In this document: one piece after another, positions 1-8,943 of the stretch | How the letters are laid out: each line of letters begins with the position of its first letter | Position numbering within the stretch: the first letter of the stretch is position 1 | NCBI GenBank assembly: GCA_015680685.1 | Contig: MNCI01014556.1 | Location: forward strand, 86,078 to 117,655 | Direction of reading: 5' to 3' | Source: Gnetum montanum | Taxonomy: Eukaryota; Streptophyta; Gnetopsida; Gnetales; Gnetaceae | DNA: 31,578 nucleotides | Notes under the pieces: model-generated | Database searches by the model: none | What the model was told of the DNA's origin: nothing | Seen by the model: the letters and a program-made list of their open reading frames with translations, nothing else | Program-made: the position numbers and the translations under genes

Positions 1-190
1 AAGGCTTTTAGAAGGATTAAAACATTAAAATATAAAATTTTTAAATGCTTAAGTAATTAAATCCAAATGCTGCAAGGAATGTTCAAAAAGCTCATCTTTA
101 TTGCCGGTCACACCAATGGGCTTAGGTACATTGGGACTTGAATAAAGAGTCATACACCCTTCTCAATTCTACTGTGAGCACTTGGGAAAT

Positions 191-862
191 ATTCTAACTG
201 TTATGGAAACAAACTACAAGAACTTCGCTACAACTAACTTAAAATATTCCATAAATGATGCGGGTGCACACATATTTATAGTGGAAGACAAACTTTGTGT
301 TAACGAGGTTGCGTTAATGCATGGACAGATACATTGATGGGGTCACATCATCGTGCCCACATCAATGGGGCTCCATTAACATGGCCTAGTCAATGTATCG
401 ACTGAACACTTCATCAACATCTAAAATAAGAAAGGTATTAAATGATTGCCAAACCCCTAAAATATCTAGATTCTTAGATGCATAAGACATAACATCAAGT
501 ATAGGAAGAAGTTCACTCAAATTACCTATCAGTATAACTGATCTTCTTTCAAAAACATCATTGTGATGCTCACAAAAAATTTCTTAGTGATTTATCAATG
601 CTTTGTAATAATCTTCCTTTTACAAAACTGATTTCATCAATTATTATATATCTTACCTATAATACTCAATGTTGTATTTCCTTGAAATATGCATTGATGT
701 TGTATAATATTCTAAATTTTATGGAAACAAATTGTAAGAACTTCGCTACAACTAACCTAAAAGATTCCATAAATGATGTAGGTGCACACATATTTATAGT
801 TGAAGACAAACTTTGCGTTAACGAGGTCGCGTTAATGCATGGATGGATACATCGATGAGGTC
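191..862. repeat. 519-bp tandem repeat, one full and one partial copy (unit 1)
   Basis: The stretch starting 'attctaactgttatggaaac' at 191 recurs at 709 as 'attctaaattttatggaaac', and similarity continues to about 862 ('catggatggatacatcgatg'). The period is close to 518 bp. The second copy is cut where the sequence jumps to 'aaaaaaggacacc', which corresponds to 13490 in unit 2. The repeat carries the PIF1-like helicase remnant on the minus strand. Confidence 0.85.
395..690 (-). pseudogene. PIF1-like DNA helicase remnant (copy 1)
   Basis: The complement encodes, near 655-630, the Walker B stretch IIIDEISFVKGRLLQSIDK, matching the 'IIDEISMV...LL..ID..LR' signature of PIF1-family helicases. Further on it reads RSVILIGNLSELLPILDV and then SYASKN...GVWQSFNTF, which corresponds to the family's GDLGQLPPV motif and the following segment. 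There is no start codon. A stop lies just upstream of the Walker B motif, and a frameshift with stops separates the two motif blocks, so this is a dead fragment of about 95 codons from a protein normally several hundred residues long. In plants such fragments come from cellular PIF1 genes or from Helitrons. I see no Helitron ends or Rep domain, so the source is undecided. Confidence 0.75.
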
Positions 863-1298
863 AAAAAAGGACACCTTTTGTAATTTTAAAATCTTACATT
901 TTTTAGATAAAACACTATACATATCCTATTACATTTCTATGCCTATATAAGCTATTTGCTTCTGGTTAACTTTCTTAGTGTCCCTCAGATTATTACTTAT
1001 CTAAATTTTTTTCAAAAAAAATTAATTTTTTTCAAAGAAAAGGAAATTTTAAAGAATTGAGAAAATCCATATGTTAGTTTGTCAACTATAACTTGCCACA
1101 TATAACTCGTAATCTGAATGTCAAGGGCAACGATAAGACAAAACCTATACGATTGAATTATATATAAAAGTTTTACATGTTTAAGTGTGAAAGAGTGAAA
1201 TTGAGGTCTTTGAACCTGGTATGAGTCGTAAAATATTGGCAATTGAAAACAAAAAATTTTCATCTTCATTTGTAGCAAACAATCCATAAATTTTTATG
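863..1298. other. AT-rich spacer conserved in all three units
   Basis: Similarity to 13493-13900 and 26215-26660 is continuous ('ggacaccttttgtaatttta' opens all three). On the complement a stretch of about 90 codons is open in each copy, but its composition is low-complexity and I recognise no domain. It may be an intron or 3' flank of the exon-like block that follows on the minus strand. I see no RNA gene or regulatory site. Confidence 0.5.
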
Positions 1299-2010
1299 CC
1301 ACTGTTGACCCATATCTCAATAGCTATTAATCCCATTTGCTGCAGCTCCACGACAAATACCTTGCATACATTAAAGCCCCAAACATAGTAGTCATGTACC
1401 CAAGGTTAAGTGTGTATGTTGATTGATTTATGATATATATATCTAGGCCTTGAACAAAAAATCCAGATCGTTCGGAATGGCTGCAGTAGGTAAGCCTCAT
1501 GGTGAGGAAATCAGCAACAACAACAACTAATAGGTCTTCCATTGCCATAAGAGGAAGTAGAGGAATCCATCGAAGATGTACTAGCAGCATTTTAGCAGGC
1601 TCTCGGTAGAATAGTGGTTCCCAATGGTAGTTTTCCCAACTATCTGAGCGAATATCGTCTGAACGTATCGGCTATATGCCCAAATTCAACAGCTTCACCA
1701 AGGGAGGAAACATATGCCTGCAGAACATGGTTGAGAAATTCCATGCCCTGTACGGTGGCCATGGCATCAGTACTGTGTAGCGGCGTGGATCCTTAGCATC
1801 TCACCGAAATCATGGCATCCCTGATAACTAATCCATGGTTTTAGTTTACAGTTCCTCCCCTTGTTCAAAGACTCTGCTCCAACCCAACCCTGTTCTTGTT
1901 TTTTTGTCATAGTAGCTCTCAGCAGTCCCGGTCTCTGGCTTTTGCTGGGCATCAACCAGAAATGCAGATAGGCAGCAATTTTAGTTTTCTAACAATGTTT
2001 GAAATATGCA
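1299..2010 (-). pseudogene. Unrecognised exon-like block (copy 1)
   Basis: I do not recognise this gene. On the complement, about 1790-1640 encodes a peptide containing MATVQGMEFLNHVLQAYVSS and continuing GEAVEFGHIADTFRRY. After a frame change, about 1611-1330 encodes a hydrophobic stretch with LRWIPLLPLMAMEDLLVVV and LGYMTTMFGALMYARYLSW. An upstream piece at about 1985-1900 reads KIAAYLHFWLMPSKSQRPG. The block has higher GC than its flanks and is conserved at 13890-14590 and 26650-27270. The suggested reading is a decayed, intron-containing membrane protein gene on the minus strand. The plus strand is also open over 1614-1796, so the strand is not certain. Confidence 0.35.
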
Positions 2011-2678
2011 TCCAGTTATTATTATGGATGATGATGAAGGCATGGAGATGAAAAGATGCATGCTTACCATGCAGGGTAACTAGTCCTTGTCAATCTATAG
2101 CATCTAAACTTGCCTGGAAGCTGAAATGACAATGCACTATAGTTGTTGATGCATAAATTTTTGCCACACAACCACTAGAAAAAAAAACTGATTTAAGGAA
2201 ACTATTTCCTAACATGCCTCCTATGGGTATGAAATCCCGAAGAATAGTCTCAGCTAAAAAAGGGCTAAATGGCAGTTGAAAAATTAAAAAAAATGAGAAT
2301 TTTAATTCCTCTAGGTTGCAAACACTGCCACAAACAACAACAATGAGAGAGAGAGAGAAGAGACTAGATGAAAAGGCCCGCTGATGCATATTTGACAAAT
2401 AGATGAAATAATATATGATTTTAGATGACAATTTTATTGATCATGACACTGTGCAATAGCATGGATAAGGTTTTCCATAACAATAGTATGAGCGGAATTT
2501 CTATAGTATATGTAAAAGTGTGAAACTATATGAAGTAGCAGTGACATAATGCATGAACAAATCAAAAATAAAAAGCAATAATACATGCAATCAAAAATAA
2601 CTGAATCTCAAGACGTTGTTGAAGCTAACATAGCAATGTTGGGAGGTGTTCAAACTTCCATTTGTGTTCGTGCGAAAT
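2011..2678. other. No gene seen; 3' flank of the ABCG pseudogene
   Basis: AT-rich sequence matching 14610-15290 in unit 2. It contains a short GA run near 2344-2360 and poly-A tracts at 2178-2187 and 2281-2294. The minus-strand open stretch at 2090-2431 has no recognisable domain and is not preserved as such in unit 2. I see no RNA gene or terminal repeat. Confidence 0.5.
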
Positions 2679-4231
2679 CTAAAAAGTTTTAGGGGTTTTG
2701 AGAGCATTCCCGTAGAGGAGTTGCTTTGACCAGTAGCATAGGTGGCTACAATAGGACGCCCTCAGGTTCTCTTTATGTCTTATAACTAGGAAAAAGAAGA
2801 GATGGTACAAGATTTCCATGAGCAAGATTATACACAAATCCCACCATTTAGAGAGGTTTGACTAGTTCCCATAAATGTATCTCAGCATGTCTCCCCGTGA
2901 TTCTGGGCTTTCCTGCCCCTGTATCAAAATCCAGGTCCAATAGGTCATTTTTTAACCCCCCCTATTGGCAATTATTGTTAATACTTATCTTGATAATGCA
3001 AAAATGCAAAAATATCGTTAATGTTCATGCCAAATATACTACAAAAGCTAACCTATATGGCCAATTGTAGAAGGATACATATGACATGGGATATCGCCAT
3101 ACCGCCTTTGGTAGTATGGGGATGCTTCGGAAGAATCCAGAGGACAACATGCATAGTGCTTGGAAAATGACTTGGCACAACATGAAAAATCCGAAGATAA
3201 AATTGAATAGCATATGAAAATTGTAAGATTAGGATCATGTCCACAACGAAAATAAAGCCTCTTCCAACTTCTAGTATAAAAGGTGAATTGTTTGAATTTT
3301 ACCAAAATTCCAGCTCTTGAGATTATTCCCAGGAGAGAAGTGGGCACAATAGCTGCAATAGGCATCATTAGACTTTCAACCATAGCCATGCAGAGATATA
3401 GATTCAACATAAAGAATAAGATGTGGTCAAATCCTGGGTTCATTCCAGTCATATAGTATGCAATGGTCCCTGATATGATTGCTATCAGAATAAGAAAGGG
3501 ATGTGCAGATAGAGGGTTGGCAATCACAAAGGCCATCACACTGTAGTGTCCATTCTTTCTTTCTCTGTAGAAAACTTGTGCATGGAATATGGGTCACCAG
3601 GTTTTCTGAGACAAATTTGGCTTATTTTTAGACAAATACAATTCCAAACCTTCATGTCCTCCACAAATGAAGGAAAACCACCTATCAATAAGAATACCAA
3701 GAACCCAAATACATAACTTATGTAGTTGATTTTGGTGTGCCAAATTGGAGATACCATCAATTACAGTGTTCCAAGAGAAAAGCTAATATCTACTTGAAAA
3801 AAAAATTTGAAAATAGAAATGGTTGGATCTGAATTTCATGCATTCAGTCTCAAGGTCTCAATTCTCAGCTTGGACTATATAAAGAAACTATGTAAATTCA
3901 GTAAATGTCACTTGCTGCAAGCACAAAATTAAAGTGAAATAAACTAATGATTACCTTGACATCGTAATAACTTGTTCCAAGACTAAAGAAAATGGTTCAG
4001 AGGGAAATGGTTAGTGCAGTGTAAATTGACACTCTCAGCCAGTAGTATCCTAGTTCTTTGTACATGTTTAGCAAAGACTACTTTGTAAGTATGCAGTTTT
4101 GCATAACCGGGCTCTACATAGCCTCTCATTCCATGTAGAATCGGATAATTCAACTTGCTTTTGTTGATGGTGGTAACTCTGAGATTCTTCCATGATACCC
4201 AAATTTGAGTATTGGACATCTTTGCTACCAA
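2679..4231 (-). pseudogene. ABCG11/WBC11-type half-transporter pseudogene lacking its NBD (copy 1)
   Basis: ABCG half-transporters move lipids such as cutin and wax precursors across the plasma membrane. Minus-strand exons in order are: 4231-4105, N-terminus with IWVSWKNLRV and LHGMRGYVEPG (the segment just before Walker A); about 4058-3955, LLNMYKELGYYWLRVSIYTA to SYYDVK, donor GTAATC; about 3745-3650, YVFGFLVFLLIGGFPSFVED; 3575-3303, VFYRERKNGHYS then MAFVIANPLSAHPF and MVESLMMPIAAIVP; 3159-3053, MLSSGFF...[13 protein letters not shown]; 2961-2679, NDLLDLDFD then SKWWDLCIILLMEIL. EPG is followed within about 50 bp by the first TMD exon, so Walker A, signature and Walker B (roughly 350 residues) are missing. 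Defects include a stop before SLLNM (TAG, CAG in unit 2), TGA within the first TMD exon, a frameshift in the last exon, and acceptor AG changed to AA at 3576. It cannot make a working transporter. Confidence 0.9.
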
Positions 4232-4814
4232 TATCTAAACCTCCAAGCTTCTGATTTACAAGATCAAAGCATGTTCTAAACTAAGGATACATTCACCTAG
4301 ATTCAAATCTACATAGCTTAAAAAATAACTTTTTACGTGTTGATGCCAACATTGTCCATTCTAAGCATGGGGCCATGATAAACAAGCCTAATCCCTTGGC
4401 ACCAAGATTAAATAAAGTTAATCTGTAAAAGTATGTCTTGGGGCCCAATTCATAATGGCAAGCTTGTGGTAGTAGTTATACTATCATTCCATGATGGCAG
4501 GAATGTAATGACCCAGGTGGTGCAAAGGTGGCATAATCGATGATGATGATGCTAAGATTTACATGTGCTATGCAGATATGTAGGATGCGGTTGTAACCAA
4601 TGGTGGACATGGTGGAGAACATGGTGATAGTGGGAAGAGTTATGAAGGTTGTGGACAAAGTGGGATGTGGTGGTAGTTATGTTGAGTGAGTGGTGGAAAC
4701 TGTCAGCATGGAAGTACGATTGAAGTAACCAACGGTGGGTGGTAACCAAAACTGATGTGGTACATGGGCATTTAAAATTTCCAAATGAGTTTCTAGAAAA
4801 GGAAAAACATTCGG

Positions 4815-5095
4815 GCTAGCTTGTCTCTCACATTGGAGGCTAGCCTCCCTCTCATTGGGGCCAACCTCTCTCTCACATTGGGGGCTAGCCTCTCTCTGAT
4901 CAAGGACAATCCCTCTTTCACATTGGGGGCCAGCCTCTCTATCATCGGGGACAACCTCTCTTTGATCAAGCTTAGCCTCTCTCTTATCAAGGACAACCAC
5001 TCTCTCGCATTGCAGCCAACCTCTCTCTCTCATCAGGGCTAGCCTCTCTTTCACATTGGGAGCCAACCTCTCTCTCATTGAGGTCCATCCTCTCG
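4815..5095. repeat. Minisatellite of alternating 21- and 24-bp units (copy 1)
   Basis: Imperfect repeats of the type 'cctctctctcacattggggg' alternate with 'cctctctctcattggggcc' and 'gatcaagga' variants. Read on the complement, the units are seven or eight codons (RERLSLI, KERLSPM, IERLAPNV, RERLAPM). All unit lengths are multiples of three, so several frames on both strands stay open by chance of periodicity. There is no conserved start, and the reading frame is not preserved into the flanks. Confidence 0.85.
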
Positions 5096-5196
5096 TCTCT
5101 CTAATGGCATGTGTGGAAGATAGAATTCCATGCACACGAGGAGACAGAGGTTGCGAACGATGTGTCTACAGCATGCAGAGTGGATAGCAGCAGTAG

Positions 5197-5212
5197 CTCT
5201 CTCTCTCTCTCC
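5197..5212. repeat. CT microsatellite
   Basis: Uninterrupted CT dinucleotides inside the solo LTR. The run is longer in unit 2 (about 17903-17922). Shorter CT runs recur at about 5310 and 5776-5791. Confidence 0.85.
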
Positions 5213-6133
5213 TCACTTCCCTAGCAAATGATGATGGATATAACTAGGAACTACAATGGTGATAGCAGCATGTAATGATGTAGGCGATGTAGTTAGTAGC
5301 GGAGTAGATCTCTCTCTTCCCTCACTCTCGTAGATGCATCAACAACTAGTGTAGGCATTCAGTGGCAATCAACAATTGTAGCAAGGTTCTATCTCCTTTC
5401 TCTCTTTGACAATAGTAGTGTGCACATTAGGTGACTACACAATGTGCATTAAGAGCTTCTTATGGAAACAATGTTGTAGGTGTCAAAACTAGTGGGGCAA
5501 GTGAGATTTTATTTTTCCTCCCTCCCAACAGCAATCAACAATTGATGCAGAAAATGCTTGGAAAACAACAGCACAAAATGCATGCCCTTGTGTAGTTGAC
5601 GTCAGCAATGGCATAGGTAGTCTCTCGTCCACCAAAAATGGCCAAGGGGTGGCAGTGTTCTTGCAATGAGAATAACCTCTCTCTACCTCTTGAAAATGAC
5701 AACATGCATAGATGGTGGCAGATAGCACTGCAGTAGTAGATGCAGCAACTATTTGGTTAGTAATGGTGGAACAAATCTCTCTCTCTCTCCCTCTCTGATG
5801 GTAATCGAGGTCTTCCTGCCTAGCAATGGGCACCACTAGCAATGATAGATCGAGAGCAACAGTAGGGATCAAGGAAAAGTTTAAATTTTTCTAGTTATCT
5901 ACTGTATTTTCATGAAGTCTTAAAACTTAAGACAATTATCTAATTTAAATTCTCCGATTTTTTTTTGTTTGCTTTACTTTTTCAACATCACATAGCCCAG
6001 TTCAGTTTAGATTATTCCTTTGTTTCTGTACCCATACCCATACGAAAGGAACCCTAGGCAATAATCTCCTCAAATGAGTTGTTCTTCTTGATTTTCTGGT
6101 GTTGATGCATCCAAAATTTACACATCAACTACG

Positions 6134-8007
6134 GTCCTCCAATATTGAGGTCAAAATAAGTAAGGCCTTAACTGATAATGTGTTGTGGTATTTAAAGATT
6201 AATTTTGTTGACTGAAATTTCTCAGGCTCTTCACATTTAATGTCATCAAGCCATGCTAGGTGGCCAAGTACCCTTTAAAGCAAAAGGTTGTGTCTACAAG
6301 CTTTCAAAATTTTGGGCTTTTCGGGGCACTGATAAGCAACCAAATGGAAAACCTCTTTCCAAGCCTGAATTCGTGGAAAAGCCAACGCGGATCTGAATAG
6401 GACTATGCAATATGCAATTNATGGAAAAGCCAACGCGGATCTGAATAGGACTATGCAATATGCAATTCTCTAGCTCATATCTTATGGGTAAATTAATTTT
6501 TTTCATTGAAGTAAGTAAATACACTATGTAATGACAAATCAACGCAAAGGTGGGATTCACATATCCTATGTTGTGCTTTGTACACTACCTGATATGCAAT
6601 TTTCCTTGCTATTCATCCTTGAATTTCTAGGACTTTACGCAAGCTGTAGCTCAATGTATAGTAATATTATAATCATGATTTTCCTACCCAAGACTTTTCA
6701 TGAGGTATCCATGGTGCAACTTCTGTTAATTCACGTATGCACGTGAACTGTACAACGGTAAGGAAACGTAGGTTGCTAACATAAACCATTGATGGTGTAA
6801 CTGAATTAAAGTTGGAGCTAGTAAGACAACTCATGTAAGGAAATTTAGGTAGGGTAGCACAACCATTTCTCATACAACTCATAATAAGATCATCTCATCA
6901 TAACGATTTAAAAAGAGATATGTAACAGTTAATTCATGTGATCACATCTCCTAGAAACACCCTTCTACCTTGAGCTTTCTTTTTGAAGCCAAGTCAATTG
7001 ACTATGTTCATCTTATATTCATTCATGTATGCTTCAAGGTGTCCCTCAAATCAAAGCATATGATAGTGATGATACCAAGATAAACTATGCAGTCAATAAC
7101 AATAGTCACAATGTTAGTGTTTGTGGGTTTGTGATTCCCTTCGCTTGTTAGAAAAAGGAAATCTTTGCAATTGACAAAACATTGGTTTAAATATGTATAC
7201 TTAGGATTTTTAGAAATATTAACATTTTTTTTGTTATATTTATATGGGTTTCGCAATCTTGCACTTTTTATTTAGCTATAAAATATGATATTTTCTTATT
7301 TTGTTATTATTTTAGTACTTTAGCATGAGACGTAATAATTGTTGCATCTATACTTTTCTTTAATGAGTCTCACCACCTTATATTTGTGGTTAATATGAGA
7401 TTTTATGTTTCTTTGTATTTTGATTATCATCTTATGATGTTAACTTTGTTATCTCTAGATAAGGACAAGATGACTGGATGTGGGCCCTACTAAATATGAT
7501 GTTTATCTTTATCTTCAATTTGTCACATTTAATAAGTCTCGAGTTAGAACTTTCTAGAAGTCATGTACAAGAATGTGTAATTTTGCTTTATAAGTAGGTT
7601 ATAGGTTTCTCTCTTAACCATTATTTTTCATCCATGTCTTCTACTATGTTAAGCTTATTGGTGCTTTATGCTTAGGATCTTAAGAAACTTGATTGTCAAT
7701 AGAGAATATCTTGGTTATTTAGGAAAGTAGTAAATATGTTCTTTATTTCATATTTCTTCTTAGCTTTAGAGCTAATTTTTCTTCTTGATGGCTTTTCTAA
7801 GTCTTATGGTTGCTAAGGTTGCCTTAGCTTCAAATATTGGAGAATAATGGCTAATTTAGATATGGTAGAAGTGTCAGAAGACATAAGCAACATCACCTCA
7901 ATAGTAGCAAATAGTCTTAACATGGTATGGGATAAGTACAAGGTTAAATAGAAAATTAGAAATGCCTGATTTCAACGTTGTATAAGACACAGGTGAAGCT
8001 AAATTAG
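6134..8007. other. About 1.9 kb with no recognisable gene
   Basis: AT-rich, matching 18812-20915 in unit 2. Short open stretches at 6531-6746 (plus) and 7023-7256 (minus) are only partly preserved between copies and show no known domain. The minus one has a hydrophobic run, TIVIDCIVYLGIITIICF. A TATA-like 'tttataagtagg' at 7584-7595 follows a stretch that could belong to an old LTR ('gagttagaactttctagaag' at 7541-7560), but I could not define ends. It also contains the N at 6420, described separately. Confidence 0.45.
6374..6467. other. Single-N join flanked by a 46-bp duplicate (assembly artefact)
   Basis: The 46 bases at 6374-6419 (starting 'tggaaaagccaacgcggatc') are repeated exactly at 6422-6467, with one N at 6420 between. 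Unit 2 has this sequence once (about 19094-19139). This looks like two contig ends that overlap but were joined by a placeholder N. Confidence 0.85.
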
Positions 8008-8814
8008 TGATGAACCACGATATTGTGTCCACGATATCGGATCAACCATACAATATCCGATACCCGATATCGTGGCCTGTCTCCTTCCTTATAAATAAGA
8101 GGCGGTGCCCTTGGTCTCCACATTATAAGTTAGTCCCTTAGCCAAAGTCTTGCCATTTTTTCCCTCTAGAGTTAGAATTATTTCTACACGCCGGAAGTAG
8201 GAGTCATAGAGTGAACGGATCATTATTTGAGCATTGTGTACCTAAGCATACATTATGTATGGAAATAAAGGCACCCCCCCTAATAAACCTTGCAACATAT
8301 AGAATAGATTAATTAGTGATTAATTATTATTTAATGCTTTCTTAGTTGATTAATGATTTCTCTCACCCTAAAACCCTCTTAGTTAAATACACTTAGTACG
8401 ACTGCTTCGAGCATGCGTGTAGCGCTTGGTAACCCAGTAACAATTAGCGTTTGGTAATCCTAGCAGCGTTACACTAGTTCAGGATGTGTACAGCAAGTGG
8501 GAATGGATACTGGTGTTAGGAGTAATTAGAACTTAGTTAATGAATAGTTAAATTACATAAGTTACTTAGTTATCTCTTCCCCCCCCCTTACTAGCGTAGG
8601 ATATAAAACACATAAAAGCCATAAAAATCATATGCCTCAAGCTTACTTAACCATACAACTATGACATACAAGTAAGTTTGGGAAGACAACAATTAACCAA
8701 CCCGTTATTGTTCCACAAAGGCACATAGGCACTTAGTCCTTGGAATTCGAATGGATCATGCATGAAATGCTTGTATTTGTATGGTTGAACATAGGGGTAC
8801 CTTGCCACTCATCA
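8008..8814 (+). mobile_element. 5' LTR of a gag-only gypsy element, 807 bp (copy 1)
   Basis: It starts TGATGAACC and ends CCACTCATCA, giving perfect 6-bp inverted termini TGATGA/TCATCA, and is followed by a decayed TGGTGTCGT primer-binding site. It contains a TATA box at 8090-8097, an AATAAA at 8262-8267 (likely end of R), and paired CGATATCG palindromes in U3. It has exactly the same length as its counterpart at 20916-21722. The matching 3' LTR is not present in this unit, because the sequence passes from gag into the next duplication unit. Confidence 0.82.
8090..8097 (+). promoter_or_regulatory. TATA box of the gag-element LTR (copy 1)
   Basis: TATAAATA followed by 'agaggcgg', in the first 90 bp of the LTR. 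The same motif sits at 20998-21005 in unit 2. Transcription would be expected to start about 30 bp downstream. AATAAA 170 bp further on fits the usual U3-R order. Confidence 0.65.
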
Positions 8815-8815
8815 T

Positions 8816-8833
8816 TGGTGTCGTTTCTATAGA
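8816..8833 (+). other. Primer-binding site, decayed (copy 1)
   Basis: TGGTGTCGTTTCTATAGA lies one base after the LTR end. The unit 2 version, TGGCGCCGTCGCTGCAGA, resembles the complement of the plant tRNA-Asp 3' end (TGGCGCCGTTGCC...), as used by Athila/Tat-type gypsy elements. Most differences between the copies are C-to-T or G-to-A changes, consistent with methylated-CpG decay. Confidence 0.7.
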
Positions 8834-8943
8834 CTTACTTATTTGTGCACTAAGTAGAATGTTGGAAATCATTCACATTGTTTGAATGAATCCTTAGGGT
8901 TGATTAAGGAAAAGATAATAGTACATTGCACATTGAACAAGAC

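Larger units (their letters stand above)
4339..6129 (+). mobile_element. Solo LTR, about 1.79 kb, gypsy-related (copy 1)
   Basis: It begins TGTTGATGCCAACA and ends ...ATTTACACATCAAC, a terminal inverted repeat apart from a lost last base. It is flanked by TACG on both sides (4335-4338 and 6130-6133), the expected trace of a target-site duplication. The first 45 bp match the start of the gypsy LTR at 27388 (shared GCCAACA...GCATGGGGCC), and the last 130 bp match 28060-28186 (shared 'gtacccatac', 'ccctaggc', 'tctcctcaaa'). This identifies it as a related LTR in plus orientation. With no internal region between the flanks it is a solo LTR. It sits about 110 bp upstream of the ABCG first exon. 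It contains a minisatellite and CT microsatellites. The open frames inside it reflect those repeats and are not genes. Confidence 0.82.

Noticed and set aside
1614-1796. Plus-strand open stretch (…SAICPNSTASPR…) repeated at 14221
   Set aside because: The opposite strand carries the longer, better conserved reading; treated as its shadow, though the strand is not proven.
4677-5135. 152-codon minus-strand open frame over the minisatellite
   Set aside because: It follows from 21- and 24-bp repeat units; other frames on both strands are open too, and it sits inside a solo LTR.
5489-5872. 127-codon minus-strand open frame
   Set aside because: Within the solo LTR and not kept open in the unit 2 copy.
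6420-6420. Tandem repeat around the N as a biological repeat
   Set aside because: Exact 46-bp overlap on either side of one N and single copy in unit 2 point to an assembly join.
7023-7256. Minus-strand hydrophobic open stretch as a membrane protein
   Set aside because: Only one hydrophobic run, no family match, and the unit 2 counterpart is interrupted by the assembly join.
7440-7640. Possible old LTR (TATA-like 'tttataagtagg' after 'gagttagaactttctagaag')
   Set aside because: No TG...CA ends, primer-binding site or flanking duplication could be found.
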